Source: Macrococcus sp. DPC7161
Lineage (GTDB): Bacteria > Bacillota > Bacilli > Staphylococcales > Staphylococcaceae
Direction: 5' to 3'
NCBI RefSeq assembly: GCF_004117835.1
Contig: NZ_SDSC01000003.1
Coordinates: 124,001-188,000, forward strand
Length of the DNA stretch: 64,000 nt
Shown: positions 18,114 through 28,022 of the stretch, in pieces
Numbering within the stretch: the stretch's first letter is position 1
How the letters are laid out: each line of letters opens with the position of its first letter
Program-made: the position numbers and the translations under genes
Notes under the pieces: generated by a model
What the model saw: the letters and a program-made list of their open reading frames with translations, nothing else
Databases searched by the model: none
What the model was told of the DNA's origin: nothing

Positions 18114-19631
18114 CTACTTCACTAATATATGCCCCTCATACGCTTGTTTCTTCAAATAATCAGATACACATTTAATATCTTTATGGAATGGGCGATCTTC
18201 ATCAATCGTTGGTACGATATGTCTGTATTCTTCATACTTTGCTTTTGTTTTCTCAGATAACTTTTCTATCCCTTTAATCTCTGCTGCTTGTAAAGCAATT
18301 ACACATTCAATTGCAAGTACATTTCTAACGTTCTCTAAGATTTGATAGCCATGTCTTGAAGCGATTGTTCCCATCGATACATGATCTTCTTGATTGGCAC
18401 TCGATGGTATTGAATCAACACTTGCTGGATGTGCTAATGTTTTATTTTCAGAAACTAAACTAGCAGCAGCATATTGCATAATCATTGCCCCACTTTGTAA
18501 GCCTGGTTCTGGTGATAAGAATGCTGGTAAATCACCATTAAGTTGAGGATTAACTAAACGTTCAATACGGCGTTCTGAAACATTCGCTAATTCACTTAAC
18601 CCAATCTTTAAGAAATCTAAAGCAAATGCTACAGGCTGACCATGGAAGTTTCCTCCTGAAATAACTAATGTCTCATCGCCTTCATCAAAGATTAAAGGAT
18701 TATCATTTGCTGCATTCATTTCTGCTTCTAATTTTTCTTTTACATATTCAAATACTTGAAAACTTGCACCATGAATTTGTGGAATACAACGCAGTGAATA
18801 TGCATCTTGAACGCGCAGCTCACCTTGACGTGTCGTTAATTTTGATCCCTCTAACCAATTCATCAAACGTCTTGCAACACCTAACTGACAGTCATTGTTT
18901 CTTACAATATGAACATTATCATGATATGCATCTGTAATGCCATGTAAAGCTTGATGTGTCAAAGCAGCAATCCATTCAGCTTGATATGCAATATCAATAG
19001 CCTCAATATAATTAATAACTCCTTGAGCTGTCATCGCTTGTGTGCCGTTAATTAAAGCAAGTCCCTCTTTTTCTTGTAATTCAAGATGACCTCTACCTAA
19101 CGATTTTAAAACTTCGCTACTATGAAGGATTTTCCCTTCGTATTCAACATCCCCTTCACCAATCAATGCCAATGCCAAATGAGATAAAGGTGCCAAATCA
19201 CCAGATGCCCCCAATGAACCTTGCCCAGGAATCACTGGAATAATGCGATGATTGATAAAGAATACCAACTGATCAACTAAACTTTCAGTCACACCAGAAT
19301 GACCCTTTAACATCGTATTTAACCTTAAAACCATCATCACTAAAGACACATTTGAATGGAAAGGTTGACCCACACCACATGCATGTGAACGAATTAAATG
19401 TTCTTGTAAATGGGTACATTTGTCATGATCAATTAAAACATCACAGAATAAACCAAACCCAGTCGTAATACCATAAATCGTTTCTTTATTTTCAATAATC
19501 TTTTCAACAGTTTTTCTGCTTTTTCTAACACGAACTAAAGCCTCTTCTGAAATTTCTACCTTATCATTCGAATTTAAAAAAGAACGAATATCCTCAATTG
19601 ATAAGTTTTCGCCAGTTAATAATAAAGTCAT
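18114..19631 (-). CDS. hutH: histidine ammonia-lyase
   Basis: Deaminates L-histidine to urocanate and ammonia, the first step of histidine breakdown. The 505-residue cytoplasmic enzyme contains [14 protein letters not shown]; Ala142-Ser143-Gly144 condense to the MIO electrophile, the same numbering as in the classical enzyme. Also visible are ITTGFG (55-60) with the catalytic Tyr53 region and [12 protein letters not shown] near residue 410. No hutU, hutI or hutG lies nearby. In S. aureus hutH is close to the replication origin, so this placement is different. AAAGGGG precedes the start. Confidence 0.96.
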   Translation of the reverse strand: MTLLLTGENLSIEDIRSFLNSNDKVEISEEALVRVRKSRKTVEKIIENKETIYGITTGFGLFCDVLIDHDKCTHLQEHLIRSHACGVGQPFHSNVSLVMMVLRLNTMLKGHSGVTESLVDQLVFFINHRIIPVIPGQGSLGASGDLAPLSHLALALIGEGDVEYEGKILHSSEVLKSLGRGHLELQEKEGLALINGTQAMTAQGVINYIEAIDIAYQAEWIAALTHQALHGITDAYHDNVHIVRNNDCQLGVARRLMNWLEGSKLTTRQGELRVQDAYSLRCIPQIHGASFQVFEYVKEKLEAEMNAANDNPLIFDEGDETLVISGGNFHGQPVAFALDFLKIGLSELANVSERRIERLVNPQLNGDLPAFLSPEPGLQSGAMIMQYAAASLVSENKTLAHPASVDSIPSSANQEDHVSMGTIASRHGYQILENVRNVLAIECVIALQAAEIKGIEKLSEKTKAKYEEYRHIVPTIDEDRPFHKDIKCVSDYLKKQAYEGHILVK

Positions 19632-19835
19632 TTCAATACCCCTTTTTGATTTTATAATATTCTAACAATTCAGATAAATATATTATAAAATGAAACCGCA
19701 TACAAAACAACAGAATATCCAAAAATTGTATTATGGTATTGAGTTATCACTTTAACGAAATAAATTATAAACTTTAAAATAAAATGTGAAAAATTAATAA
19801 AGTAATACATATGCCAATAAAAAAGAAGAATAGAA

Positions 19836-19866
19836 AATAAAAAACAGCCCCGAAGGACTGTTTTGA
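19836..19866 (-). terminator. terminator of the PTS EIICB gene
   Basis: On the minus strand AAAACAGTCC and GGGGCTGTTTT form a stem with a TTC loop followed by TTTTTATTTT. The 207 bp between this and hutH (19632-19838) are AT-rich and show no supportable gene. Confidence 0.8.
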
Positions 19867-19877
19867 TAATCATACAA

Positions 19878-21368
19878 TTACTTTAAATACTCATCTACTA
19901 CATCTGCTACTTGCTGTACATGTGTTCCGATAATTACTTGTGCGTTCTTTTTACCAACTTTCATAACGCCAGCAGCACCCGCACGCTTAATTAATGCTTC
20001 ATCAACGATACTGTTATCTTTCAACTCAAAACGTAAACGCGTTGCACAGTTTGTAACAGTTTCAATATTTTCTTTACCACCCACACCAGCAATAACTTGT
20101 TGTGCTAAGTGATCGTATTTACCATTTGTATGTTGTGATGATTGAACTACTGTATCACCATTTTCAAAAGCATCTGTACGTTCTTGATCAGCTGCCATTT
20201 GTGCAATTTCTTCCTCTGATTCACGACCAGGCGTTTTAATGTCTAACCACTTAATCACAAGTCTGAAAATTACATAGTATAAAATAAAGTAAATGGCACC
20301 TAATACTAATAACATATAAGGTTGGTTAGCATTTGGATTTTTAAACGACAATACATAATCAATAAATCCTGCACTGAAACCAAATCCTGCTGTCCAGTGG
20401 AAACTAGCAGCGATAAACATTGATAAACCTGTTAAAATTGCATGAATTACATATAAAACAGGTGCAATAAATAAGAATAAAAATTCAATCGGCTCGGTAA
20501 CACCTGTTAAAAATGCTGTAACCGCACCTGCTAAGAAAATACCTGCAACAGCTTTTTTACGAGCTGTTTTAGCTGAATGATACATCGCTAAAGCAGCACC
20601 AGGAATACCAAACATCATTACTGGGAAGAATCCTGCTTGATACATACCTGTAACACCTTTAACGGCATCTTTACTTTGGAATTTACCAATATCATTAATA
20701 CCAGCAACATCAAACCAAAATACAGCATTTAACGCATGGTGTAAACCTGTTGGAATTAATAAACGGTTAAAGAAACCAAATAAACCTGCACCTACTGCAC
20801 CTAATCCTACCATCCATTTACCAAAAGCAACTAAACCACCGAATAAAACTGGCCAAACAAATAATAAAACAACTGATAAAATCATTGCAAAAAATGAAAC
20901 TAATATTGGTACTAAACGGCGTCCACTAAAGAATGCCAATACTGCAGGTAATTCTGTATTATGGAATTTATTGAACGTCATTGCAGCAATTTGACCAATT
21001 AAAATACCAATGAATACATTGTTAATTTTCGTAAACCCAATATCTACTTTTTCAGGTTTAATGTGCATTAAGTTAGCAACTGAAGGTGCACTTAAAACAT
21101 TGGTAACGACAAAGAAACCAACTACAGCTGCTAAAGCAACTGCACCATCACGTGATTTTGCCATCCCTAACGCAACACCAATAGCAAATAACATTCCTAA
21201 ATTATCAAGAATTGATGCTCCTGATTTAATCATAAATGCTGCAACTGGATTATTTGCCCCCCAACTAGGGTCAATCCAATAACCAATCCCCATTAATAAT
21301 GCTGCAGCTGGCAAAACTGCAACGGGTAACATCAGACTTCTACCAAGTCTTTGTAAAAAAGAATACAT
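19878..21368 (-). CDS. nagE: PTS EIICB, glucose/N-acetylglucosamine family
   Basis: Sugar-specific phosphotransferase permease of the glucose superfamily, 496 residues. Residues 1-390 form the EIIC membrane domain (MYSFLQRLGRSLMLPVAVLP; PTGLHHALNAVFWFD; GVTEPIEFLFLFIAP), and after a charged linker the EIIB domain carries the phosphorylated Cys441 in NCATRLRF. There is no EIIA domain, so a free EIIA-Glc must serve it. N-acetylglucosamine is preferred because the S. aureus gene I recall at this position, near plsC-like and htrA genes, is annotated so; glucose cannot be excluded. Confidence 0.82.
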   Translation of the reverse strand: MYSFLQRLGRSLMLPVAVLPAAALLMGIGYWIDPSWGANNPVAAFMIKSGASILDNLGMLFAIGVALGMAKSRDGAVALAAVVGFFVVTNVLSAPSVANLMHIKPEKVDIGFTKINNVFIGILIGQIAAMTFNKFHNTELPAVLAFFSGRRLVPILVSFFAMILSVVLLFVWPVLFGGLVAFGKWMVGLGAVGAGLFGFFNRLLIPTGLHHALNAVFWFDVAGINDIGKFQSKDAVKGVTGMYQAGFFPVMMFGIPGAALAMYHSAKTARKKAVAGIFLAGAVTAFLTGVTEPIEFLFLFIAPVLYVIHAILTGLSMFIAASFHWTAGFGFSAGFIDYVLSFKNPNANQPYMLLVLGAIYFILYYVIFRLVIKWLDIKTPGRESEEEIAQMAADQERTDAFENGDTVVQSSQHTNGKYDHLAQQVIAGVGGKENIETVTNCATRLRFELKDNSIVDEALIKRAGAAGVMKVGKKNAQVIIGTHVQQVADVVDEYLK

Positions 21369-21480
21369 ATGCTCTCCTCCTTGTTATGTATGCATATACA
21401 TTTTTAAGTTTATTCTCGTCTTTATTACACTAAATTTTGGACAACATTTCAAGTTAATTTTGTAGAATTTCAAAAAAAGA

Positions 21481-21509
21481 TTAACATTTTGTGAAGAATT
21501 GATTATAAT
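21481..21509 (+). promoter_or_regulatory. promoter of the 68-aa small gene
   Basis: TTAACA, 17-base spacer, TATAAT (21504-21509), 32 bp before the start codon. Confidence 0.65.
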
Positions 21510-21541
21510 GAGTTAAATACATATTTATTGAGGGTGATTTT

Positions 21542-21748
21542 ATGAAACGCCTACCGAAATTATTTAGCGGTAAGTTAACAGCTTATCAAATTTCGACAGC
21601 AACAGATATAGATATTACCATCATTGAATCTCTTCTAGATGAAACAGCAACTTTAGATATATTAGATGATGCGGCTTTTGCTAAATTAAAAGATTTAGAA
21701 TTAAGTTTATTTAATATTCAATCTGACAACAATGAAACCATTGCTTAG
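21542..21748 (+). CDS. small hypothetical protein, 68 aa
   Basis: Not recognised by name. MKRLPKLFSGKLTAYQISTATDIDITIIESLLDETATLDILDDAAF resembles a minimal helix-turn-helix (AYQISTATDIDITIIESLL), as in Cro-like or XRE-like DNA-binding domains, with an acidic C-terminus. It has a good promoter, GAGGGTG before the ATG, and a terminator whose loop contains the stop codon, so it is very likely a real gene. The DNA-binding idea is inference from one helix pair. Confidence 0.75.
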   Translation: MKRLPKLFSGKLTAYQISTATDIDITIIESLLDETATLDILDDAAFAKLKDLELSLFNIQSDNNETIA

Positions 21749-21770
21749 TACGCAATGGTTTCTTTTTTTA
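21734..21770 (+). terminator. terminator overlapping the stop of the 68-aa gene
   Basis: GAAACCATTGC and GCAATGGTTTC enclose TTAGTAC, which includes the TAG stop codon; TTTTTTT follows. Confidence 0.9.
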
Positions 21771-22172
21771 TGTTTTTTGATATTTCTTTTTTAAATATTG
21801 CATTGTACTTTTAATCAATGCCTTTAATACTTCAGTATCGATATCTTCAATTTGATTAATATACACACATGTCTTACCTACTGTATGTTTTCCTAATGAT
21901 TTTAATAATACATCTCTTTCATCATTATCTGGCGCTAAATATAAACTAATTTTGTTCTTTTTAATTGCAAATGCAACCAGTGGTGCATCTCCTTCAAACT
22001 TTTCATCAATTTCATAATGATATTCACCAAATCCAACCATAGATGGGCCCCATAATACTCCTTCATAACCAGATGTTTCTTTGAACAATTGATACAGTTG
22101 TTGAAATTGAGTACGTTTATCATCACATAATTTCGATACAAATTCATCCATATACACTGTTTCTTGATTCAT
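21768..22172 (-). CDS. DUF1801 family protein
   Basis: A 134-residue cytoplasmic protein of the DUF1801/YdhG-like family. The conserved core reads GYEGVLWGPSMVGFGEYHYE, then VAFAIKKNKISLYLAPDND and LGKHTVGKTCVYINQIEDID. The function of the family is not established. Convergent with the 68-aa gene, sharing the terminator region. The start ATG 22172 has only a weak ribosome binding site (GGAATG). Confidence 0.8.
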   Translation of the reverse strand: MNQETVYMDEFVSKLCDDKRTQFQQLYQLFKETSGYEGVLWGPSMVGFGEYHYEIDEKFEGDAPLVAFAIKKNKISLYLAPDNDERDVLLKSLGKHTVGKTCVYINQIEDIDTEVLKALIKSTMQYLKKKYQKT

Positions 22173-22381
22173 GAGATCATTCCTTATTCTATTTTCATAA
22201 GAAAATTATACTATATATTCTGAATATTTAATATATTATTTTTCTAAATTTTCATGCTTTTATTGATATGATTGCATCTAGCTTATGTTTTTGTTTTTAT
22301 TTTATTCATTTTTTATGCAATGTTTAATATGAGTAAACATAGGGAATAATGAATATAACTCGAATATTAGGAGATGAAAGT

Positions 22382-22591
22382 ATGGATAACATTGTACTTA
22401 AGATTACATATCCTAGCTCAAACTACCTCCCAGAATATAAATTAATAAATTCTCATCAAGAAAAACAGAAATATAAACGTTTATTAATGAACCAATTAAA
22501 AGTTCGAGCTGGTCAGACGAACAAGAAACAAGTGATTAAACTCGATTTTATTTACCCTGATGATGTTGAGACTTTTGTATATGAAGCATAA
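22382..22591 (+). CDS. small hypothetical protein, 69 aa
   Basis: Not recognised. The start is ATG 22382 behind TAGGAGATG; an in-frame ATG at 22349 lacks a ribosome binding site. The product MDNIVLKITYPSSNYLPEYK... is basic in its middle (KYKRLLMNQLKVRAGQTNKKQ) and ends with the acidic DDVETFVYEA, no cysteine and no membrane segment. It is bounded downstream by a strong bidirectional terminator shared with the convergent acyltransferase gene. Confidence 0.7.
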   Translation: MDNIVLKITYPSSNYLPEYKLINSHQEKQKYKRLLMNQLKVRAGQTNKKQVIKLDFIYPDDVETFVYEA

Positions 22592-22628
22592 AAATAACGC
22601 GTAAACTTTTGTTTACGCGTTATTTTTG
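22588..22628. terminator. bidirectional terminator
   Basis: AAAAATAACGCGTAAAC pairs with its complement over a short loop. A-rich left and T-rich right flanks serve both convergent genes; the acyltransferase stop codon is inside the right arm. Confidence 0.9.
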
Positions 22629-23207
22629 TAGTTGATGTGTTGTTTGCTCAAGTACTGCAGTAATATTATCGATGATTTCTGATTTATTATGACCTTCTAT
22701 TTTCGTCGTATCAATAATTTCTCCAAAGATAATATAGCAATCGCCCTGTTTTTTAAAGATATCTCTAAACCTAGTCGGCCCTTCATACTTAGCTGGTAAT
22801 ATGGTCGACTTTGCTAAATAAGCCATCGTTGCAGCACCTTTTTTTAATGGTGCTCCTTCAGTTCTACTACCACTTGGAAAGATACCAACAACTTGATCTT
22901 GTTTTAATAATTTAATAGGTGTCTTTAATGAGCTTGGCCCAGGATTTTCACGGTTTACAGGAAATGCATTGACTGATTTAAAGAATTGATTCAAAAATTT
23001 ATTTTTGAATAATTCTTGTTTCGCCATATAATGCACTTCAATTGGATACAATGCCATCGCAAGAATAATGATTTCAACCATGGATGTATGATTGCACGTT
23101 ACAATATAACCACCATTTTTCGGAATGTGCTCCAACCCTTTTACTTTTACTTTTTTAAATAATTTGACTAATATAATATATAAGATTCGCGCTAAAAAAG
23201 AATACAT
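22620..23207 (-). CDS. 1-acyl-glycerol-3-phosphate acyltransferase-like protein
   Basis: PlsC-family membrane-associated acyltransferase of 195 residues, expected to acylate lysophosphatidic acid. The N-terminus is a hydrophobic helix followed by basic residues. Motif I, normally HX4D, reads NHTSMVE here (His40, Glu45), an Asp-to-Glu change; motif III is FPSGSRTEG (110-118) in place of FPEGTRS. Acceptor pocket KKGAATMAY follows. The start follows a GGAGAG ribosome binding site. The altered motif I makes the exact substrate less certain. Confidence 0.82.
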   Translation of the reverse strand: MYSFLARILYIILVKLFKKVKVKGLEHIPKNGGYIVTCNHTSMVEIIILAMALYPIEVHYMAKQELFKNKFLNQFFKSVNAFPVNRENPGPSSLKTPIKLLKQDQVVGIFPSGSRTEGAPLKKGAATMAYLAKSTILPAKYEGPTRFRDIFKKQGDCYIIFGEIIDTTKIEGHNKSEIIDNITAVLEQTTHQLQK

Positions 23208-23475
23208 AGGCTCTCCTTAATGTTTGATAATTACATTATAACGATTTTTTCAAGAAAATAAAATTATCATTTAATTTTAATAATAATTTTATGTTTGTTT
23301 CATGATATCTATGTATTATATTATTACTGTTCTACATGATTGAATTAATGTTCATTATAGCGTTTAATCTATGTAATATCTGTTTTATTTGTTTAATCAT
23401 TCTTTTTTGATTAATTTTTTTATTATTTTATCTAAATTATTTTGATAAATGATTTTGTTTTAGAGGTGAATGTAT

Positions 23476-24753
23476 TTGGAAAATCAAAATAACGAACATG
23501 TGAACGATCCACAAAACGATTCAACAATGAATCAATCAGAAAATCAATCAACACAGCAAACAGAAATGTATCAAGCAAGAAGACAAGAACAACTTACAAA
23601 CCCACCAAAATCAAAGTCTAATGCAGGATTTGGTAAACTATTGCTTGCTGCGGTACTTGGGTCAGGTTTGACCGTTGGTGCGACACAATTATTGGATCAT
23701 CAAGGGATTACGAATAATAGTGTTAAAGAAGCTACGATTACAACTTCAAATACGAAAACGAAAAAATCTAACTTAACTCAAATGTTAGAAAGCGTTTCTC
23801 CATCCATCGTTGGTGTAATCAATATGCAAAAATCTAACAATATATTTGATTATTTTAATGCAGATACGAAATCCAATGACCCACAAGAATCAGGTACAGG
23901 CTCTGGTGTCATTTATCAAGTCAATAATGACCATGCTTATATCGTTACGAACAATCACGTCGTAGAAGGTGCAAGTCAAATTAAAGTGAAACTCGCAAAT
24001 GGTAAAACGGTTGACGCGGATTTAGTTGGTAAAGATGCATTAACGGATATCGCCGTACTTAAGATAAATGGCCAATTTAATATTAAGCCAATGGTCTTTA
24101 GCAATTCGAATAACATTCATACTGGAGATACAGTTTATGCGATTGGTAATCCTCTCGGTTTAGAATTCTCTGGTAGTGTCACACAAGGGATTATTAGTGC
24201 AAAAGAACGTGATATGACTGTGAAGACTTCTGCAGGTGCATCGAAAGTTAAAGCAATACAAACGGATGCTGCGATTAATCCAGGTAACTCTGGTGGCGCT
24301 TTAATCAATACTAATGGTGAATTGATTGGTATTAACTCAATGAAAATTGCATTAACTGAAGTTGAGGGTATCGGATTTGCAATTCCATCAAATGATGTAA
24401 AAACAATCATAGAACAGCTTGTGAAAGATGGCAAAGTCATTCGTCCATATATGGGGCTATCTCTAATCAGTATGGAAAGTGTCCCTGAACAATATTTAGA
24501 AGAATTAAAAGTAAAAGATCATAAAGGTGTACTTGTTGCCGATACGGATAGCTACGCTGGTAAATCATTTAAGAAATATGACATTATACTTAAAGCAGAT
24601 GGTAAGGAAGTGCAATCTGATTCTGATTTAAGAAGTTATATTTATTCTGAGAAAAAAGTCGGTGATGTTGTGAAATTTACAATATTAAGAGACGGTGAAA
24701 CAAAAGAAGTGAACCTCACTTTAAGAAGTACTAACGACCAAAAAACACAATAA
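23476..24753 (+). CDS. htrA: membrane-anchored HtrA/DegP serine protease
   Basis: Quality-control protease acting on misfolded exported proteins. The start is taken as TTG 23476, seven bases after GAGGTG; an ATG at 23470 is only one base from that site. In the 425-residue product residues 1-50 are a Gln/Asn-rich cytoplasmic tail, 51-73 a transmembrane helix, about 100-300 the trypsin-like domain with His161 (TNNHVVEG), Asp191 (ALTDIAVL) and Ser272 (NPGNSGGA), and 320-415 one PDZ domain. Layout and size match S. aureus HtrA2, which lies near tyrS as well. Confidence 0.93.
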   Translation: MENQNNEHVNDPQNDSTMNQSENQSTQQTEMYQARRQEQLTNPPKSKSNAGFGKLLLAAVLGSGLTVGATQLLDHQGITNNSVKEATITTSNTKTKKSNLTQMLESVSPSIVGVINMQKSNNIFDYFNADTKSNDPQESGTGSGVIYQVNNDHAYIVTNNHVVEGASQIKVKLANGKTVDADLVGKDALTDIAVLKINGQFNIKPMVFSNSNNIHTGDTVYAIGNPLGLEFSGSVTQGIISAKERDMTVKTSAGASKVKAIQTDAAINPGNSGGALINTNGELIGINSMKIALTEVEGIGFAIPSNDVKTIIEQLVKDGKVIRPYMGLSLISMESVPEQYLEELKVKDHKGVLVADTDSYAGKSFKKYDIILKADGKEVQSDSDLRSYIYSEKKVGDVVKFTILRDGETKEVNLTLRSTNDQKTQ

Positions 24754-24761
24754 TAATAAAA

Positions 24762-24808
24762 CCGAAAGGCTGATAAATCATGATGATTTATCAGCCTTTC
24801 GTTTCTTA
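24762..24808 (+). terminator. terminator of htrA
   Basis: GAAAGGCTGATAAATCA pairs perfectly with its complement across a three-base loop, followed by GTTTCTT. It also abuts the end of the convergent TPM gene. Confidence 0.88.
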
Positions 24809-24826
24809 TTGTTAATATTTAATTAT

Positions 24827-25690
24827 TTAAAATCCTCTATCAGCACCGCCGCCACCAAAGCCGCCACCAGCACCGAAACTATCACCAAAACTATCGCCGA
24901 AGCTGCCACCACTACTTCCACTCGAGAAGCCTCCAGATGAGAAGCCGCCTCCTGTTGGGAAGAAAATAATTGGTCCGCTGCCACCTCGTCTACCACCATT
25001 ACCTCGACCGCCATTATTAAAGAAAATCGAAATGATTAAATAGACAAAGAATATTGCGATAATGATTTCAAATATGCTGAATCCTTCACTTTGCTGCTCA
25101 GGTTCTTTTTGTTTATAAGTTTTACCGTCAAAACCATAAGCTTTGTTCACTTCATCAACAATTGCATTGTAAAGCTTTGTAACAGCTTTATTAATATACT
25201 GCTTAGAAAGTGGATCTTTTCCTTTAGGATCAATTGCAATTGCTTTTTTCATATCTTCTAAAGCATATTGATCAATAAGCTGTCCTACTTTGGCATCATT
25301 TAAGACACCTTCTAATCCGTAACCCACTGCAACTGCAATACCTCTATTACGGTATTCATTACCATTATCTAAATTCAATAAAATAACAATACCATTTTCT
25401 TTTTTAGTATCACCTACACCATATTCTCGCCCTGCTCTTAACGCATAATCTTGTCTGTTTTCTTGCCCTATCGTTGGCATTAACATTAACAAGATTTCAC
25501 TCGTCGTACCATTTTTAAGTGTATCAGATCGTTGATTTAATGTATCTTTCTCAGATGATGTGAACACATCCAAATGATCTTGAATATATACTGGCTTTTC
25601 TAATTGAGGTAAAGGCGATGCTGCATGGGTTACATTATGAAATGTACAGAATAAAAAGAATATACCCAATAAAGCAAAACACTTTTTCAT
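24827..25690 (-). CDS. TPM domain protein (YgcG family)
   Basis: An exported membrane protein. From ATG 25690 it has a signal peptide (MKKCFALLGIFFLFCTF), a TPM domain at about 35-170 (VYIQDHLDVFTSSEKDTLN; EILLMLMPTIG; KENGIVILLNLDN; GYGLEGVLNDAKVGQLID), a second transmembrane helix around 208-228 (FEIIIAIFFVYLIISIFF) and a Gly/Ser-rich tail of about 50 residues. An alternative start at 25708 is possible; neither has a good ribosome binding site, suggesting coupling to lemA 30 bases upstream. TPM and LemA are paired widely; their role is poorly understood. Confidence 0.82.
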   Translation of the reverse strand: MKKCFALLGIFFLFCTFHNVTHAASPLPQLEKPVYIQDHLDVFTSSEKDTLNQRSDTLKNGTTSEILLMLMPTIGQENRQDYALRAGREYGVGDTKKENGIVILLNLDNGNEYRNRGIAVAVGYGLEGVLNDAKVGQLIDQYALEDMKKAIAIDPKGKDPLSKQYINKAVTKLYNAIVDEVNKAYGFDGKTYKQKEPEQQSEGFSIFEIIIAIFFVYLIISIFFNNGGRGNGGRRGGSGPIIFFPTGGGFSSGGFSSGSSGGSFGDSFGDSFGAGGGFGGGGADRGF

Positions 25691-25720
25691 GAGATCACAA
25701 CTTTTCATTTATAAATTGTA

Positions 25721-26290
25721 TTATTTATTAAAATCAACTTTTGGTGCATTTTTCGCATTGTCATCCGCTTTAAAGTAAGCACGTTCTTTATATCCTAAAA
25801 TACTGGCAGCAATACTACCTGGGAATCGTTTCACAACTTTATTGTATTCTGAAACCACATCATTGTAATCTTTACGTGCAACTTGGATACGGTTTTCTGT
25901 ACCTGCTAATTCATCTCTTAAACCAGTAAATTGTGCATCTGCTTTTAATTCAGGATAAGCTTCACTAATCGCAATTAAACGGTTTAATGCTGAAGATAAC
26001 TCTTGGTTGGCACTTGATTTTTCTTCAATTGTTTTAGCGCCAGCTAATTTACTTCTAGCATCAGCCACACTTTGGAATACTTCTTTTTCATGGCTAGCAT
26101 AACCTTTAACAGTGTTCACTAAGTTTGGAATTAAATCCACTCTTCGTTGCAATTGTGTATCAATATTAGACTCTTGTTTATCTACTTCTTGACTGTAATC
26201 CACCAATTTATTGTATGGTGCAATTAACATTGATGCAGCTAGTGCTAATATCACAACAATTACGATAATTGGTACTAATAATTTTTTCAT
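25721..26290 (-). CDS. lemA: LemA family protein
   Basis: A 189-residue membrane protein with an N-terminal transmembrane helix (residues 3-23), followed by a helical LemA domain: YNKLVDYSQEVDKQESNIDTQ, then RRVDLIPNLVNTVKGYASHE, the most conserved stretch, and the C-terminal FPGSIAASILGYKERAYF. AAGGAGA precedes the ATG. It leads a two-gene unit with the TPM protein. Function unproven; members are linked to envelope integrity. Confidence 0.9.
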   Translation of the reverse strand: MKKLLVPIIVIVVILALAASMLIAPYNKLVDYSQEVDKQESNIDTQLQRRVDLIPNLVNTVKGYASHEKEVFQSVADARSKLAGAKTIEEKSSANQELSSALNRLIAISEAYPELKADAQFTGLRDELAGTENRIQVARKDYNDVVSEYNKVVKRFPGSIAASILGYKERAYFKADDNAKNAPKVDFNK

Positions 26291-26407
26291 AAGTAATCTC
26301 CTTTTATGTTATTAATTTTTATTACCCATCTTTATTATATTTAAAACGCGTCATAATAGAAATCTTTTAGTTTATATTTTTGTCAATATAGCAAATATCA
26401 TCAAATA

Positions 26408-26434
26408 TAAAAAAAGAGAGACGGAAGTCTCCCT
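26408..26434 (-). terminator. terminator of tyrS
   Basis: GGGAGAC and GTCTCTC form the stem on the minus strand with TTCC as loop and TTTTTTT after it. Confidence 0.88.
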
Positions 26435-26437
26435 AAA

Positions 26438-27706
<1,269 letters not shown>

Positions 27707-27724
27707 CTAAATTTATTTGTATAC

Positions 27725-27930
27725 AAAAAAGCACCCTTACATAACGTAAGGGTGCTTGAATGCACGGTACCACCATACTTACAATCAAAATGATTGTCAC
27801 TTTCAATGAAACGGTCATTGTCCGCTTGATATCATAAAGGGTGTATTCATAAATCATTTTGTCTAAGTTTTCACCAACCACTTAGCTCTCTACATCTAAA
27901 ATCATTTATTACTTGTCCCATATCAATTCA
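27725..27930 (-). ncRNA. T-box riboswitch leader of tyrS (tyrosine specifier)
   Basis: Minus-strand leader containing the standard T-box parts in order: AGAGAGC and GGTTGGTGAAA of stem I, a specifier region ATGAATACACCC whose UAC (27845-27843) is a tyrosine codon, the T-box sequence GGTGGTACCGTGCA (about 27774-27761), and a terminator hairpin AGCACCCTTAC/GTAAGGGTGCT followed by TTTTTT (27758-27725). Uncharged tRNA-Tyr pairs with the specifier and the T-box and lets transcription continue into tyrS. Confidence 0.95.
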
Positions 27931-27951
27931 ATATATAATTGGTTAATTAAC

Positions 27952-27980
27952 AGTTTAAACAATGTCGTTTATTACGTCAA
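27952..27980 (-). promoter_or_regulatory. promoter of the tyrS leader
   Basis: On the minus strand TTGACG, 17-base spacer, TAAACT. It starts transcription just ahead of the T-box stem I. Confidence 0.6.
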
Positions 27981-27990
27981 GCAGAACTTA

Positions 27991-27999
27991 TGGTATAAT
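27991..27999 (+). promoter_or_regulatory. extended -10 promoter of the PBP gene
   Basis: TGGTATAAT is an extended -10 box (TG-N-TATAAT) 23 bp before the PBP start codon, with no good -35. The implied 5' leader is very short. Confidence 0.6.
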
Positions 28000-28022
28000 A
28001 ATGCCATTATGGAGGATATAAG

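Noticed and set aside
19670-19873. 67-aa minus-strand ORF between hutH and the PTS gene
   Set aside because: It overlaps the PTS terminator, has no ribosome binding site and its composition reflects AT-rich DNA.
21384-21400. Imperfect palindrome TGTATGCATATACA upstream of the PTS gene as operator
   Set aside because: Symmetry is imperfect and it does not resemble a NagR or cre site; too weak to list as a feature.
24823-25014. 63-aa ORF at the 3' end of the TPM gene
   Set aside because: It is an alternative frame of the Gly/Ser-rich tail and starts inside the gene without signals.
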